Shown here piece by piece: positions 32,084 through 42,231 of a DNA stretch of 64,000 nt. The stretch lies in contig CM026567.1 in assembly GCA_015143295.1 (NCBI GenBank), positions 13,968,416 through 14,032,415 on the forward strand, in the 5' to 3' direction. Position numbers and translations under genes: made by a program. The stretch is from Tetracentron sinense. Taxonomy: Eukaryota; Streptophyta; Magnoliopsida; Trochodendrales; Trochodendraceae. The stretch's first letter is position 1. The number at the start of each line of letters is the position of its first letter. The notes below the pieces were generated by a model, which was not told the origin of the DNA, did not search any database, and saw nothing but the letters and a program-made list of their open reading frames with translations.

Positions 32084-33337
32084 CTAAATCTCTCTCAGCC
32101 GAAGGTCTGGATAAGAGGTTTTCAAAGTATTTGACGCCTGCTGAACTAATCTCATCTTCTTGGTTGAGGAGAATATCATTATCAGTAATTGAAGAGATTG
32201 ATTGAAGCCTCGTCGAGACGCAAGACTCTTATGAAAGAATTTAGTATTATTATCCCCCAAGGATAGCCACAAGAGTCTGGATTTTTGTCCGATAGAGGTT
32301 TCTTCTGATCTTGCTAGAAGGCAGTAATCCCGAAGAAAAATCTTTTCCACTGCAATAAGAGATTCGTCATGAGGATTAGAATGAAGCTGCATTTGGGCCA
32401 CCTCCAGAACTTGTTTAGATTGGGCCACTCGAGAGTTGAGATTGCTGAAGTTCTCTTTGCTCCATCCCCTGAGTCGAACTTTGAGGGCCTTAAGTTTCTG
32501 AACTAGTTGAAACATTGGGTTGCCCACCACTGGAGACTGCCAAACCTCAGAAACTATGGCCTTGAAATCAGGATGATCCGTCCAGAAATTGAAAAATTTA
32601 AAAGGTCTTTGTCCTCTTGGCGGTGGAGGTCTGAGTAGGACAATCATGGGGGAGTGATCAGAAATACCTGGAGAAAGGAAATCAGCCTCTGATCCAACAA
32701 AGCGAGTGCACCAGTTAATGTTAATGAGGTCTCTATCCAGTTTGCATTGAATACGACGAGTGCCGGAGGTTGAAGAATTGCTCCAAGTACAAAATAGACC
32801 TTTGCTCTTGATATCGAACATGCCCAGGTGATGGAGACAATCATTAAATGAACTAGAGTTGCGTGGTTGAAAAGTAGCTCCTCCAACCTTTTCCCCTTGA
32901 AAGCGAATAACATTAAAGTCTCCAAGCATAATCCACGGTTCTAGAGGACTATCTATGGAAAGGAGATCTTGCCAGAGATAGCGACGATCCGACTCACTGT
33001 TTGAAGCATAAATGAAGGAAGAGAGGAAAGTCACCGAAGAGTTGCATTCAGATACTTTACAGTGTATAAATTGGTCAGTGGCTTTGAGAACTTGGACATG
33101 ATAGTAGTTAGGATCCCATAACACCCAGATCCTGCCAAGAGTAGAGTGATCATAATTATCGGCATAACTCCAACCACGGGAAATATGCTTGAAAGTTTTC
33201 AGGAAATTGGCTTTACGAACTCTGGTTTCCAAAATCGCAAGCATGGATAGCTTGTGAACAGCAATAAGTTTTCTGATCTCCGCTTGCTTGAGGGGATCAT
33301 TGAGACTGTGAATGTTCCAGGCAGCAATCTTATTCAT
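32084..33337 (-). CDS. LINE I ORF2 N-terminal part: APE endonuclease
   Basis: 417 codons open from MNKIAAWNIHSLNDPLKQ, the best-kept endonuclease in the window. It nicks target DNA in active LINEs. Motifs: Asn in AAWNIHSL, Glu in AILETRVRK, Asp/Asn in MLGDFNVIRF, TWSNSSTSGTRRIQCKLDRD, and Ser-Asp-His in GISDHSPM. A coiled, basic linker follows (KLKALKVRLRGWSKENFSNL, SLGDNNTKFFHKSLASRRGF). The frame then drifts and ends before any RT motif, so this is a remnant and not a functional gene. Confidence 0.75.
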   Translation of the reverse strand: MNKIAAWNIHSLNDPLKQAEIRKLIAVHKLSMLAILETRVRKANFLKTFKHISRGWSYADNYDHSTLGRIWVLWDPNYYHVQVLKATDQFIHCKVSECNSSVTFLSSFIYASNSESDRRYLWQDLLSIDSPLEPWIMLGDFNVIRFQGEKVGGATFQPRNSSSFNDCLHHLGMFDIKSKGLFCTWSNSSTSGTRRIQCKLDRDLININWCTRFVGSEADFLSPGISDHSPMIVLLRPPPPRGQRPFKFFNFWTDHPDFKAIVSEVWQSPVVGNPMFQLVQKLKALKVRLRGWSKENFSNLNSRVAQSKQVLEVAQMQLHSNPHDESLIAVEKIFLRDYCLLARSEETSIGQKSRLLWLSLGDNNTKFFHKSLASRRGFNQSLQLLIMIFSSTKKMRLVQQASNTLKTSYPDLRLREI

Positions 33338-33346
33338 TTAAAATAT

Positions 33347-34556
33347 TTAGAGATTTGGGTGGTCCCCAACAGATAAATTATCACAAGCCTTACTAGCTAA
33401 CTCTGCACGCCGACTGGCCTGGGTAGAAGGAGGGGTCCCTCTAGTCTGGGAAGATTTCTTGAATGCCCCGCGACTTGATCGAGCTGTAGAGGGAGTGTGC
33501 AAAACAGAGCAAGAATCTTCATCGAGAGATGCAAGAGCATCAAACCTATTTGGACTGAGCATTGTATCACCATCCTGGGGAGCAACGATGGGTCCAAGAT
33601 AGGCATTCGCAGTTCCCACGTTATGATCAGGAATGAATTTTGGTTGAGCAGGGCTGAGAGATTGTAGAAGGCCCATGTCTTCCTCATGAGCTAAGTTGTC
33701 CTGGAGTTCCCAATCAATGAGAGGGTTACTGTGGAGAGCTTCATTTCGGGCTTTCAAAGAAGCAAATTGTTGAACAGGTGATGGGTGATATGAAGCGAAC
33801 CCAACTGCAACAGAAGAATCATCTTCGTCCCCATCACTATCTTCTGTAACATTGTGAACACTGGGGCTCACTTCCCTCAGCAACTCAGTATGAGAAGAAT
33901 GACCACCATATTCTCCCTTCTCCAGCAAGGTGGGACGAAAACCTGTTTGGTTTCACATTTAGCTTCAGAGTGTCCAAACAACACACATCTAGGGCATCGC
34001 AGAGGTTTCCAATCATATTGGACTTTCTGGTGAAAAATGGAGCCATCTGGTCTTTGCACATCAATCAGATCTGGAAGCTCATCCGTCGCGGAAATCTCCA
34101 CACACAAACGGGCGTAAGAGAGTCTACCTCTTTCAGCCGTGACTTTGTTTGAGAAAAGGGGTATACCGACGGCACTAGCCAAACGACTCAACAAACGTTT
34201 TCCCCACAGGTGAAGCTGAAGTCCAGGGAGTTTGATCCAGATAGGAAGAGAGGAAACCTGGGGTTTTTCAAGTTTCATCGATGGGGACCAAGGGCGAAGG
34301 ATTAGGGGTTTCTGGTTGAGGAACCATGGCCCGGAATCTAGAGTTCGAATCTTGTCTTCATCACAACTGAAATCGAAGACGAAAAGACCATTATCTAAAG
34401 AAGAGATTTCCAAATGACCTTTTGGAGCCCAAGCTTTGAGGACAAAATTCTTCAAATGCTGAAAATAGGGTTTTGGTCCAAGGACAAAACCCACAAGAGC
34501 ACAAGACCATCGAGCAATATCGTTATCTACTTCAATCTGGGGATAAGAAACAAGAT
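33347..34556 (-). pseudogene. LINE I ORF1 (DUF4283, CCHC), 5'-truncated
   Basis: Lacks the N-terminal ~50 residues. DUF4283 is well kept (KAWAPKGHLEISSLDNGLFVF; GPWFLNQKPLILRPWSPS; LPIWIKLPGLQLHLWGKR), then YDWKPLRCPRCVLFGHSEAKC, a CX2CX4HX4C knuckle. A single frame change near 33920 leads into an acidic, Ser-rich C-terminal half ending at 33347. Confidence 0.83.
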
Positions 34557-35938
34557 TCTTGCAAATTCGGGAGTTGCAAGTAGCGGATGCCGAGTTAATT
34601 GCTTTCCGTGATAAGGCGGTTAGCAAAGGAAGCGATGAGTTCACCACGAACGGTGATGGGGCAATCACATTCAAGGCTAGACTTTGTGTCCCAGCCGATG
34701 TAGAACTCCGAAGAGAGAATTTGGATAAAACCCATCGTCCTAAGTACACGGTACACCAAGGAGGAACCAAAATGTATCGAAACCTCAAGGGATTCTTCTG
34801 GTGCTGGAACATGAAGCGAGAAGTAGCGGAATATGTGTCCAGGTGCTTGGTGTGCCAGGAAGTGAAGACAAAGCACATGAGGCCATCAGGTCTTTTGCAG
34901 CCCCTCCCTATTCCCGAGTGGAGGTGGGAGAACATTTTCATGGATTTCATTGTGGGGTTGCCACGGATTGATAGAAACTCCAATGCTATACGGTTCGTGG
35001 TTGACAGACTGACAAAGTCCGCCCATTTCTTACCATATCGAACTACATTCAATTCAAATCAGCTAGCAGCATTGTATATCAAAGAGATAGTCTCGTTGCA
35101 CGGGGTGCCAGTGAGCATCATGTCAGATCGAGATACGAGATTCACCTCCAGGTTCTGGAAGAGTTTCCAGAACACCATAGGTTCCCGTTTGGACTTTAGC
35201 ACGACTCTCCATCCATAGACTGACAGGTAAACCAAGAGAGTAAATCAAGTCATAGAGGACATACTCCGGGCTTGTATGCTAGACTTCAAAGGTTGTTGGG
35301 AAGACCACTTACCATTGGTTGAATTCGCTTACAATAACAATTATCAAGCGAGCATTCAAATGACGCCTTTTGAGGCTTTGTACGGGAGAAGTTGTAGAAC
35401 CCCTTTGTATTGGGATGAAGTCAGGGAAAGGAAAGTATTGGCCCTGAATTGATTGAGTAGATTGCTGATAGGGTTAAGTTTATCTAAGAGAGGTTGAAGA
35501 CCGCATAGGATCGATAGAAGAGCTATGCCGACAACCGAATGAGAGATCTCGAATTTCGAGTTGGCGAATTTGTTTCTCAAGATCTCACCAACCAAGGGTG
35601 TTATGAGATACAGGAAGAGAGGCAAGCTCAGTCCAAGATACATGGGTCTGTTCGAGATCATCGCTAGAGTCAGTGAGATGGCTTACCGGGTTGCTCTACC
35701 CGCTCATATGCTAACGGTCCATAATGTATTCCATGATTCTATGCTTCGGAAATATATCTCGGACACATCCCACGTCATTGAACTTGATCTAGTTGAAATC
35801 CGAGAAGATCTCACATTAGTAGAGCAACTAACGCAGATATTGGATAGGCGAGATCAAGTCCTGTGCAATAAGACCATTCCATTGGTCCTGGTGAGATGGC
35901 AACATCATTCAGCAGAAGAGGCTAACGTGGGAACATGA
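34557..35938 (+). pseudogene. pol: Pol of element E, second part: integrase
   Basis: The zinc-binding HHCC domain (HRPKYTVHQGG; CLVCQEVKTKH) is near 34730-34870. The catalytic core follows: MDFIVGLPRI and VVDRLTKSAHF (first Asp), SIMSDRDTRF (second Asp). The Glu motif is ruined: two stops and Lys in place of the catalytic Glu (TKRVNQVIED, about 35229). Frame breaks lie near 35450-35560. The tail carries GKLSPRYMGLFEI and the chromodomain-like IPLVLVRWQHHSAEEA before a frameshift at 35920. Confidence 0.87.
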
Positions 35939-36054
35939 GGCCGAAGTGAAAGAAAAATATTCTCAATTGTTTGTTTAGTCTCATTGGTGTTATGTATGTT
36001 GGTTGTCTTTTATAGCTCCATGTATCGTCCTAATTTCTAGGATGAAATTTTTGT

Positions 36055-36064
36055 AAGGGGAGAA
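36055..36064 (+). promoter_or_regulatory. Polypurine tract of element E
   Basis: AAGGGGAGAA directly before the LTR start TGTAACGCCCC. It would prime plus-strand synthesis. Confidence 0.85.
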
Positions 36065-37120
36065 TGTAACGCCCCGGAACTTTGGTCCATGTATTAGAAC
36101 TCGTGCCAAGGCTTTAAGTCCTTGTAATCTTCCATTTTTATGAAATGAAAATTTTGAAATCTTTTGCAGTCTTAATTAAGTATTAAGAGGGCGTATTGAA
36201 GTATCAAAAAGGTCTTAGGAATGTTCATGGGTGTAAAAAGTGGGAATTCTAAAGTTGGATATGCTGCAAATCTGAGTTTCAGGAATCAATTTCTAACCAG
36301 TTGACTTTAGGGACAATTTTGTAGAACCCCGAAAATTCAAGTTCCCTATACTATGAATAGTGCCAGTGAAAGGTGCCCTCGTATGGTTATGTGTGAAGGC
36401 CTAAGGCCTCCCATTGTGTTCTTGATATTATGATTAGTCAATTGAGGGTTTTAGGTACATGGTTTGAGTCGTAAAAAGAGACTGTAAAGATACTCTAAGT
36501 AGGTGAAATCAAGGGTACAAATACCCTAAGTGTTTCAATGGGTTGTTGGTGAATAGTGCTAGTGCATGAGGCATAGAGAGGCCGGAGCCTCTCATGCATG
36601 TCGGTGTGAATTTAATGATCATTGAGGTGGGTTAAAGACTTATGGAGAATGATTTATGAGGTGTGAGTAGGGTGTTGGACACAAGGGGAAAAGAGTGTGA
36701 AAACACTCGAGGTATTCTAGGTGTCGAAAAGGTATGTTTCGGCATTTACCTCAACTTTAAAGGGCTCTAGTTTAGTCATCGTTGCTCAGAATTGAGTGAT
36801 TACTGAATTTTTGGAAAGGTATTAGAACTCTCTTCAAGGTTCATGTTGATCACTTTCCTTGATTTTGAGTCGGGGTTGAGTCAAAAGTGGGATTTCCAAA
36901 ATCAGGTTGGTTGCAAATTTGGGCTGTCGCAACCCATTGCAGACCAGTCAGCTTTAGGGGCCTTTTTTTTCATGAATAAAGAAGAATTAGAATTTTTTCA
37001 AAACATGAAAGTTGTTTCTCTTTGAAAGACGAATCCAACGCAAGTTGAATCGTCAAAATCGGAGCACCGAGTCAAAAGTTATGGCCAAAATACTGAAGTA
37101 CGTTATGCAGCACCAGTCAA

Positions 37121-37209
37121 GACCGAGAGATTGGTCCACTACCGGTAGATCGGTCATAAGCACCGATCGATCGGTCCACTACTGGTAGATCGGACATCTA
37201 TCGGTCCTA
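37121..37209 (+). repeat. ACCGATCGATCGGT palindrome array, solo LTR 4
   Basis: Five spaced units: CCGAGAGATTGG, CGGTAGATCGG, CACCGATCGATCGGTCC, TGGTAGATCGG, ATCTATCGGTCC. The central unit is a perfect palindrome. Confidence 0.85.
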
Positions 37210-38129
37210 CGCGATTTTCAGAATTTTTTTTAGGGGTTTTTTGGTCTTTTGGCCACTCCACCCTTATTTTTAAGGGTTGGCTCGAGCCAAGGGTGTTCAT
37301 AAACACCCTTAGCCATATTTTGAGAGGGAATGAGATAGGAGAGAAGAGGAAAGGGGTTTTCCAAAACCTAGGTTTTCATATGGGGAGAAATCAAAGGGCT
37401 TAAGACCCTAGATTAACCCCAAGCCCGTTTTCTTCAAGATCAAGGCTCAAGCATTCGAGGAGCTCGTGATCCAAGCTAGGGCAGCAGCTACACGGTCGTT
37501 TTTGGAAGGGGTTTCTTCCTCATTTCTTCAAGGTCGGTACTTCTTGCTACCCTCCTAGTTATAGTTCTTCTTTTCCTTTATTTTCTTTGTGTTCCTTTAT
37601 ACATCCATGTATTATGAGATGGGTTGTGAATGGTGAATGGTGAATGGAGATGAATGTGGGCGATTGGATGCCGTGTGTATTGATGTGATGGATGAACGGG
37701 GAGGGCATTGTACCCATAATGAACATACATATATGATGTGAGTAAAACCCACCTAGAAAAGCATGTTGTAGGGTTAATAAATAATGAATGCACCATGTTT
37801 GATGAAATGCCAAGGTGAATAAAATGAATAATAAATTAAGAAAATGCATGTTTAAGGTTTATGGAAATTGCTAGGGTCATGATAGTGTGATTGTTTGCTT
37901 TCCCTAAATGATATGAATATTAAATTGCTCAAATCATTGATGTTATGTGTTATGAATTACTCAAATGCCATATTTAATTCCAAATGCAAGTATGCACACG
38001 ACCTCACGAGCACGCATACATGACATGATTTATCATATTTTCAAGAATGGGATTTAGAGGTGGGGCATATCCTACGATATGTTTTACCTCGCTTTTGGCA
38101 AGGACAAGACAATCATGCATTTTCATAAG

Positions 38130-38310
38130 AAGGGTCTCCCTTCCCTCGCAAGTGCATCTCACAAGTGGAAGGACAAGCATGAGCATTCTAGGAAGAAGGG
38201 TCTCCCTTCCCTCACAAGTAGTTTACGTTTCTGAGTAAGCATGACATGACATAGCATGGCAAGCATGAGCATTCTAGGAAGAAGGGTCTCCCTTCCCTCA
38301 CAAGTAGATT
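38130..38310 (+). repeat. Hairpin minisatellite in leader of solo LTR 4
   Basis: Three units of GAAGGGTCTCCCTTCCCTC followed by GCAAG or ACAAGT. GAAGGG and CCCTTC pair around a TCT loop. In solo LTR 1 the corresponding stem is GAGGGG/CCCCTC, a paired change. Confidence 0.82.
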
Positions 38311-38526
38311 ACTTTTCAGAACAAGCAAGCATGATACACGTATGGCATGACATGACACGCATGATACAAGCATGACACGGTAGACAAGTTTTCAAGCATA
38401 AAAAGGGTAATTTCAGTCAAGTCAAGTGTACAAGATTTCAAGGGTTTTACCGGCTTTTATGATTGCAAACATGATGAATTATATTGCTTTACTTTATTGT
38501 CATGATATGAATCATTCATACTTTAT

Positions 38527-38745
38527 ATGCGTGAATTGTTTCCTGCTTTATGTACGCTATCCGTATGCTATGACTGTTGGTTAGTGCTTGGTCCGCTAAG
38601 TATTCCATGTTCAGCCGTACTTCTTATGTCGGCAGGTGATGGCGGATTAGCTGCTCATTTTGATGTCTGTGCTCCGAGCTCTTGGGTGGAGGAAGAGTAT
38701 GTCGAGGAACCTTTGGAGGAACCTCCAGTAGAGGGTTACCATTAG
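38527..38745 (+). CDS. Short LTR reading frame with SWVEEEY motif (solo LTR 4)
   Basis: 72 codons from ATG 38527, or about 36 codons from ATG 38633 (MSAGDGG), which is also present in the F LTRs. The C-terminal half, AAHFDVCAPSSWVEEEYVEE, followed by PLEEPPVEGYH, is strongly acidic and has no membrane segment. It agrees almost residue for residue with the F version. No known family is recognised. Translation is unproven. Confidence 0.42.
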   Translation: MRELFPALCTLSVCYDCWLVLGPLSIPCSAVLLMSAGDGGLAAHFDVCAPSSWVEEEYVEEPLEEPPVEGYH

Positions 38746-39329
38746 GTGGTTGTAGATTCTGAGTGAATAGCTGTGGGTGAGATGAGAGATATACATTCAT
38801 GTATTTTGGCGGGCCTGTCCGCACTTTCTTTTGGATTCCTTTTGTATAAACTTGGATTCGTATATACATAGAGGTTTGTTTAGACTTTCGCTGTGCTATG
38901 TTAGAGTATGTTTCCGCTGTTTATATCCTCTATTGTATATGCTCTGTGGGTTTTTGCTAGTTGGTTTGTCAAGCAAGTCATGTAAGCCATGATTAGTCGT
39001 CCAAAGTTCACTCTAACTCCTAGGGTGGGTTTTGGGTCGCGACAAATTTGATCCTTGAATAAGGAAGAATTGTTCCTCGTCAAAATCCGATGAACGAGTC
39101 AAAAGTTATGGTCGAAATACCAAAGAGGAAAAATCTGAAAATTTTCTGTCAGGATTATGAACGATCATACTGACCCTACAAACGATCATAGATTATGATC
39201 AATCATAGAAAATCAACGATTGATTGTAAAATTTTAGAAATGGGCAAAACTCTCTGTAACGTTTACGATCGATCGTAGGAAACTATGATCGATCCTAGCA
39301 GATTTAGGATCGATTGTAGATATGTTTTG

Positions 39330-39729
39330 GGGGGGGAAGAAAGCGAGGTTAAGGCAGACCAAAACCTGCAATAAAAAGGACCAAATTAGATGCGAATAAA
39401 TCTCACGCCTCTCACATCTCTATCAACAAAGACGATAGACAGGAGGGAAATACAGAAGGAATAAAGGATAACTCCCCAGGAGCTTGACACAGTTTTGAGA
39501 GAAAATCAGCTACATAGTTTGCTTCACAAGGAGTATGCCGAATTTGAAAACTCTTACAGCAAGTTGATATCTCTTCTATATCCGAGAGGGTAAAGCTAAC
39601 TTCCCAAGGCCAAGGACATAGCTTTTGAATACAAGAGACAGCCATATTAGAATCCGATGTGACCTATATGTTAGGAAAGCCAAGGTTCAATGCAGTTTGC
39701 ATGCCTCTTTTAATTGCTAGTAGGTCACG
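39330..39729 (-). mobile_element. LINE O: short 5'-truncated LINE stub (minus)
   Basis: About 400 bp. On the minus strand it encodes the RNase H C-terminal region (TPCEANYVADFLSKLC) and ends with a degenerate LINE 3' end (GGTCTGCCTTAACCTCGC) and a C/A-rich tail. No convincing duplication. It interrupts the chimeric LTR between the palindrome array and the TATA box. Confidence 0.75.
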
Positions 39730-40298
39730 AACCCAAAATTTTTATGCGCGATTTTTAAGGTTTCCACCCTTTGCCTATAAATAGGGCTTTCCCTTGGGGC
39801 TTTTGGGTTTAACCTAAACCTAAGGAAAAGAAAGAGGAGAAGGGGATACTGAGGGAAATCCAAGAGGGGTTTTGGAGTAAGATCAAGGGAAGATCAAGGG
39901 AGCTCAAATCTTGAAGATTTGCAAGCAAGGATCATCCTCCATCAAAAGCTAGGAGATCCCTCCTCAAGGACTTCCAAATCAAGGGGTTTCTTCAAGATTT
40001 TGTGAAATCCTTAACGTTAGTACACCCTTCCTAGTTAACTTAGTAGTAACCTAGGTTTTGTTTGAAAAATGATGATGCTTCGGTTTCCAAATTTGAAATG
40101 GACTAAGGTTACCTAAAAATGTATAACATGAACTAATGAAGTAAGGATGTGTATAAACTTGGATATAGTATGTATAGAATATTTTGTATTCTGCTTCCGC
40201 TATAGCATGTATTATATGTTGTACAGGATGGTTTGGTAATGAGTTCACGACGCTAAAGTATCCTAACTCCTAGGGGGTATTTTGGGTCGCGACAGACT

Positions 40299-40310
40299 TG
40301 GTATCAGAGC
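40299..40310 (+). promoter_or_regulatory. Primer-binding site of element G
   Basis: TGGTATCAGAGC four bases after the chimeric LTR end. Confidence 0.95.
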
Positions 40311-40814
40311 TTAGGCTCTAGATTTCCTCGGGCTGGGGTTATTGTTTTAAGAGAGACATGTCACCTTCTAGTTGAGTATGTTCTAGTCAGAGGTTGGTAC
40401 CACGACAAAATTGGTATCAAGCTTAGACTTTAGACCCATAGGGACTGAAGGTTGTTCTTTGAGTTAACTTAGAACTCAGATGAACACTACCTTATAGGTT
40501 GATATTATGACAAGATTAGTATCAATAATTAGGCATTTGAATCCCTTGGGCTAGGTTGTGTTCTAAGCGGAGCGGAAATTAGGAGTCGTATCCCCAGTGT
40601 AGGCTATTATTTAGTCTTAGTTTTAAGTCGGTTAATGTCTTAACCAAACATGAGAACTTAGCATCGCTAGGTAACCAAGTTGTATGATTATTACGTGTAT
40701 ACCTCGATGTATACAATACGCATATATAGGCAAGTTATGGTCATTGAATTGATATGTTAACTGAGCCTGATTTATGTTAGACTCACGCTTTGCTATTGTC
40801 CTCAAGATTTGATC

Positions 40815-42027
40815 ATGAGGCGTGGCATCCTAGGTAGAGGGTATCAGACCAGAGGGAACAGAGGAGATATTCTGATTGGAGATGAGCAGCCAGACTTGAC
40901 TCAAATCCTTGGTGCTATAGTAGCGACTATGGCTTTTACTTGCAGACAGGGCTAATACTCCTATTACGGCTGCTGCAGTTACACCTCCTCCACATAGAAT
41001 ACAAGCAAGAGTTGAGGCTTTTCGGAGAATGAGACCTCTCATCTTCTATGGTGGTATAGACCCGATGGTGGCAGAAGCTTGGGTTATGCAGCTAGAGAAG
41101 TTGTTTGCAGTTTTGATGCCTACGGAGGCAGAAAGAGTATCGTGGGCCGCCTTTTTGATGGAAGGTGAGCAGACCACTAGTGGAGATCTGCTATCAGGAC
41201 TCGATACTTGACTCGAATGGGTCAAGAGTGGTCATGCGGAGAGTTTCTTGACGTGTCCTACAAGAAATACTTTCCAGTTGGAGTACATGAGAAGAAGGAG
41301 ATGGAGTTCATCACCTTGGAGCAAGGTAATATGTCTGTGGCCGAGTATGAGGCTAAGTTCTCGGCATTGTCTCGCTTTGCTCCACACATGATAGCCACAG
41401 AGGCTATGAAAGCCCGAAAGTTTGAAAGAGGTTTGAAGGGCTATTTGAGAGAGAAAGTATCGTTGTTTCGGCACAAGACATATGCAGAGGTGAACGACAA
41501 GGCCCAGTTAGCTGAGACTAACTCAGAGGACTTCTTCATGAGGAGTGACAATGGCCTGGTGAGAGGCATGGATAGACGCCAATTTATTGGCCCAGTGCCA
41601 CTAGAGCAAAGGGTCAAGTCTGCCCCTTACCAAACTGCTATGTCTACTTAGGTTCCGAGGCTTCCATGGGTACCACAGATCCCTTGGTCTAATACTGCGT
41701 AGACCACACAATATGGACAGCCTGCATCTTCTACCTCTGACGTGTGTAGCCATTGTGGGAGAAGGCATAGGAGCCGGGATTGCCGTGCACTCATGGGTAC
41801 GTGTTTTCACTGTGGTGATCGGAGACATCAGTTCAGAGAGTGTCCACGCCGCTAGTTGCCATTGCAGTCGCAAGGGAATAGGCCCCCAGCTCGACAGGCC
41901 ACACAACAGGGGTCTTCTCAGACTTACAGACCACTACAGCCCACCCAGCTGCCTCAACAGGCGAGTCAGGGCAGAGCCTTCGCCTTATCTGGGAGAAACA
42001 TACATGCATCTGAGGATGTTGTGCAAG
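40815..42027 (+). pseudogene. gag: Gag of element G
   Basis: ATG at 40815 (MRRGILGRGYQTRGN). Stops and a frameshift lie near 40950. The middle is open (GQEWSCGEFLDVSYKKYFPVGVHEKKEMEFITLEQGNMSV, 41208-41651). Zinc-knuckle region CSHCGRRHRSRDCRALMGTCFHCGDRRHQFREC at about 41740-41845, where the second knuckle keeps CX2CX4HX4C. The final part carries SEDVVQ at the splice donor (42027). Inactive, but it could formerly have supplied particles. Confidence 0.83.
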
Positions 42028-42160
42028 GTACGCTCAAGTCAAAGTTGTTAAACTATAAATTATCGATAGATGTGATATATGTTGCTATGTGTGTAAGAAC
42101 ATGCTACTTATATTCTATGGTTGTTATACGTTGCTTGACTTAGTTATGAATAATAAAGTG
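42028..42160 (+). other. Truncated gag/pol intron, element G
   Basis: Starts with the family donor CAAG|GTACGC and resembles the element B intron for about 130 nt. It then passes directly into the pre-polypurine-tract sequence, so exon 2 (all of pol) is missing from near the intron end. Confidence 0.55.
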
Positions 42161-42218
42161 TGAAAAAGTATCCCCGCTTGATTTAATGTAGTCCTAATTT
42201 CCCTGATGAAATTCTTAT

Positions 42219-42231
42219 AAAGGGGGGATAA
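42219..42231 (+). promoter_or_regulatory. Polypurine tract of element G
   Basis: AAAGGGGGGATAA directly before TGTAGAGCCCC. Confidence 0.85.

Larger units (their letters stand above)
31218..34556 (-). mobile_element. LINE I: 5'-truncated LINE lacking the RT core
   Basis: Inserted in the linker before integrase of element E. The left edge carries a run of T (A tail) and the conserved 3' end GGAAGGTAAGCTGGGGTTAG. The right edge is inside ORF1. Between the endonuclease and the RNase H domain the whole RT core is missing (junction about 32050-32090). Possible 6-bp duplication GCAAAT; about 30 bp of target seem to be lost. Confidence 0.85.
25250..36064 (+). mobile_element. Element E internal region (Ty3/gypsy), interrupted twice
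   Basis: Holds gag, the putative intron, protease, RT, RNase H and integrase up to a polypurine tract. Solo LTR 3 lies in RT and LINE I lies between RNase H and integrase. Without these it is about 5.0 kb. Many stops and lost catalytic residues show long inactivity. Confidence 0.9.
36320..39044 (+). mobile_element. Solo LTR 4 (plus), TSD AATTT
   Basis: 2,725 bp flanked by AATTT at 36315-36319 and 39045-39049. Conserved box at 37030-37085, palindrome array ACCGATCGATCGGT type at 37121-37209, hairpin minisatellite with GAAGGGTCTCCCTTC at 38130-38310, leader hairpin at 38596, and an acidic frame ending VEGYH at 38745. Of all the solo LTRs it is the closest to the LTRs of F in its leader. Confidence 0.92.
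36065..40294 (+). repeat. Chimeric LTR: 3' LTR of E fused to the 5' LTR tail of G
   Basis: Starts right after a polypurine tract and ends GGGTCGCGACA right before a primer-binding site, so it serves two internal regions. Without solo LTR 4 (36320-39049 with its duplication) and LINE O it is only about 1.1 kb. Up to about 40150 it resembles solo LTR 2 (box, GATCGATCGTAG palindromes at 39165-39325, CTATAAATAGGG at 39775-39786, GGTTAGTACACC...TTCCTAGTTAACTT). From about 40151 to its end it matches the end of the G 3' LTR (57410-57549) almost base for base. The switch and the missing leader mark a recombination or deletion joint. Confidence 0.75.
40295..42231 (+). mobile_element. Element G internal region: gag only, pol absent
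   Basis: About 1.94 kb with a primer-binding site, leader (40311-40814), gag, the first ~130 nt of the gag/pol intron, about 70 bp of 3' untranslated sequence and a polypurine tract. No protease, RT, RNase H or integrase. The shape matches gag-only, non-autonomous LTR elements (TR-GAG) known from plants, or one internal deletion. Confidence 0.8.

Noticed and set aside
36065-40294. Interpretation as two independent adjacent elements each with its own LTR
   Set aside because: Only one LTR lies between the polypurine tract of E and the primer-binding site of G once solo LTR 4 and the LINE stub are removed.
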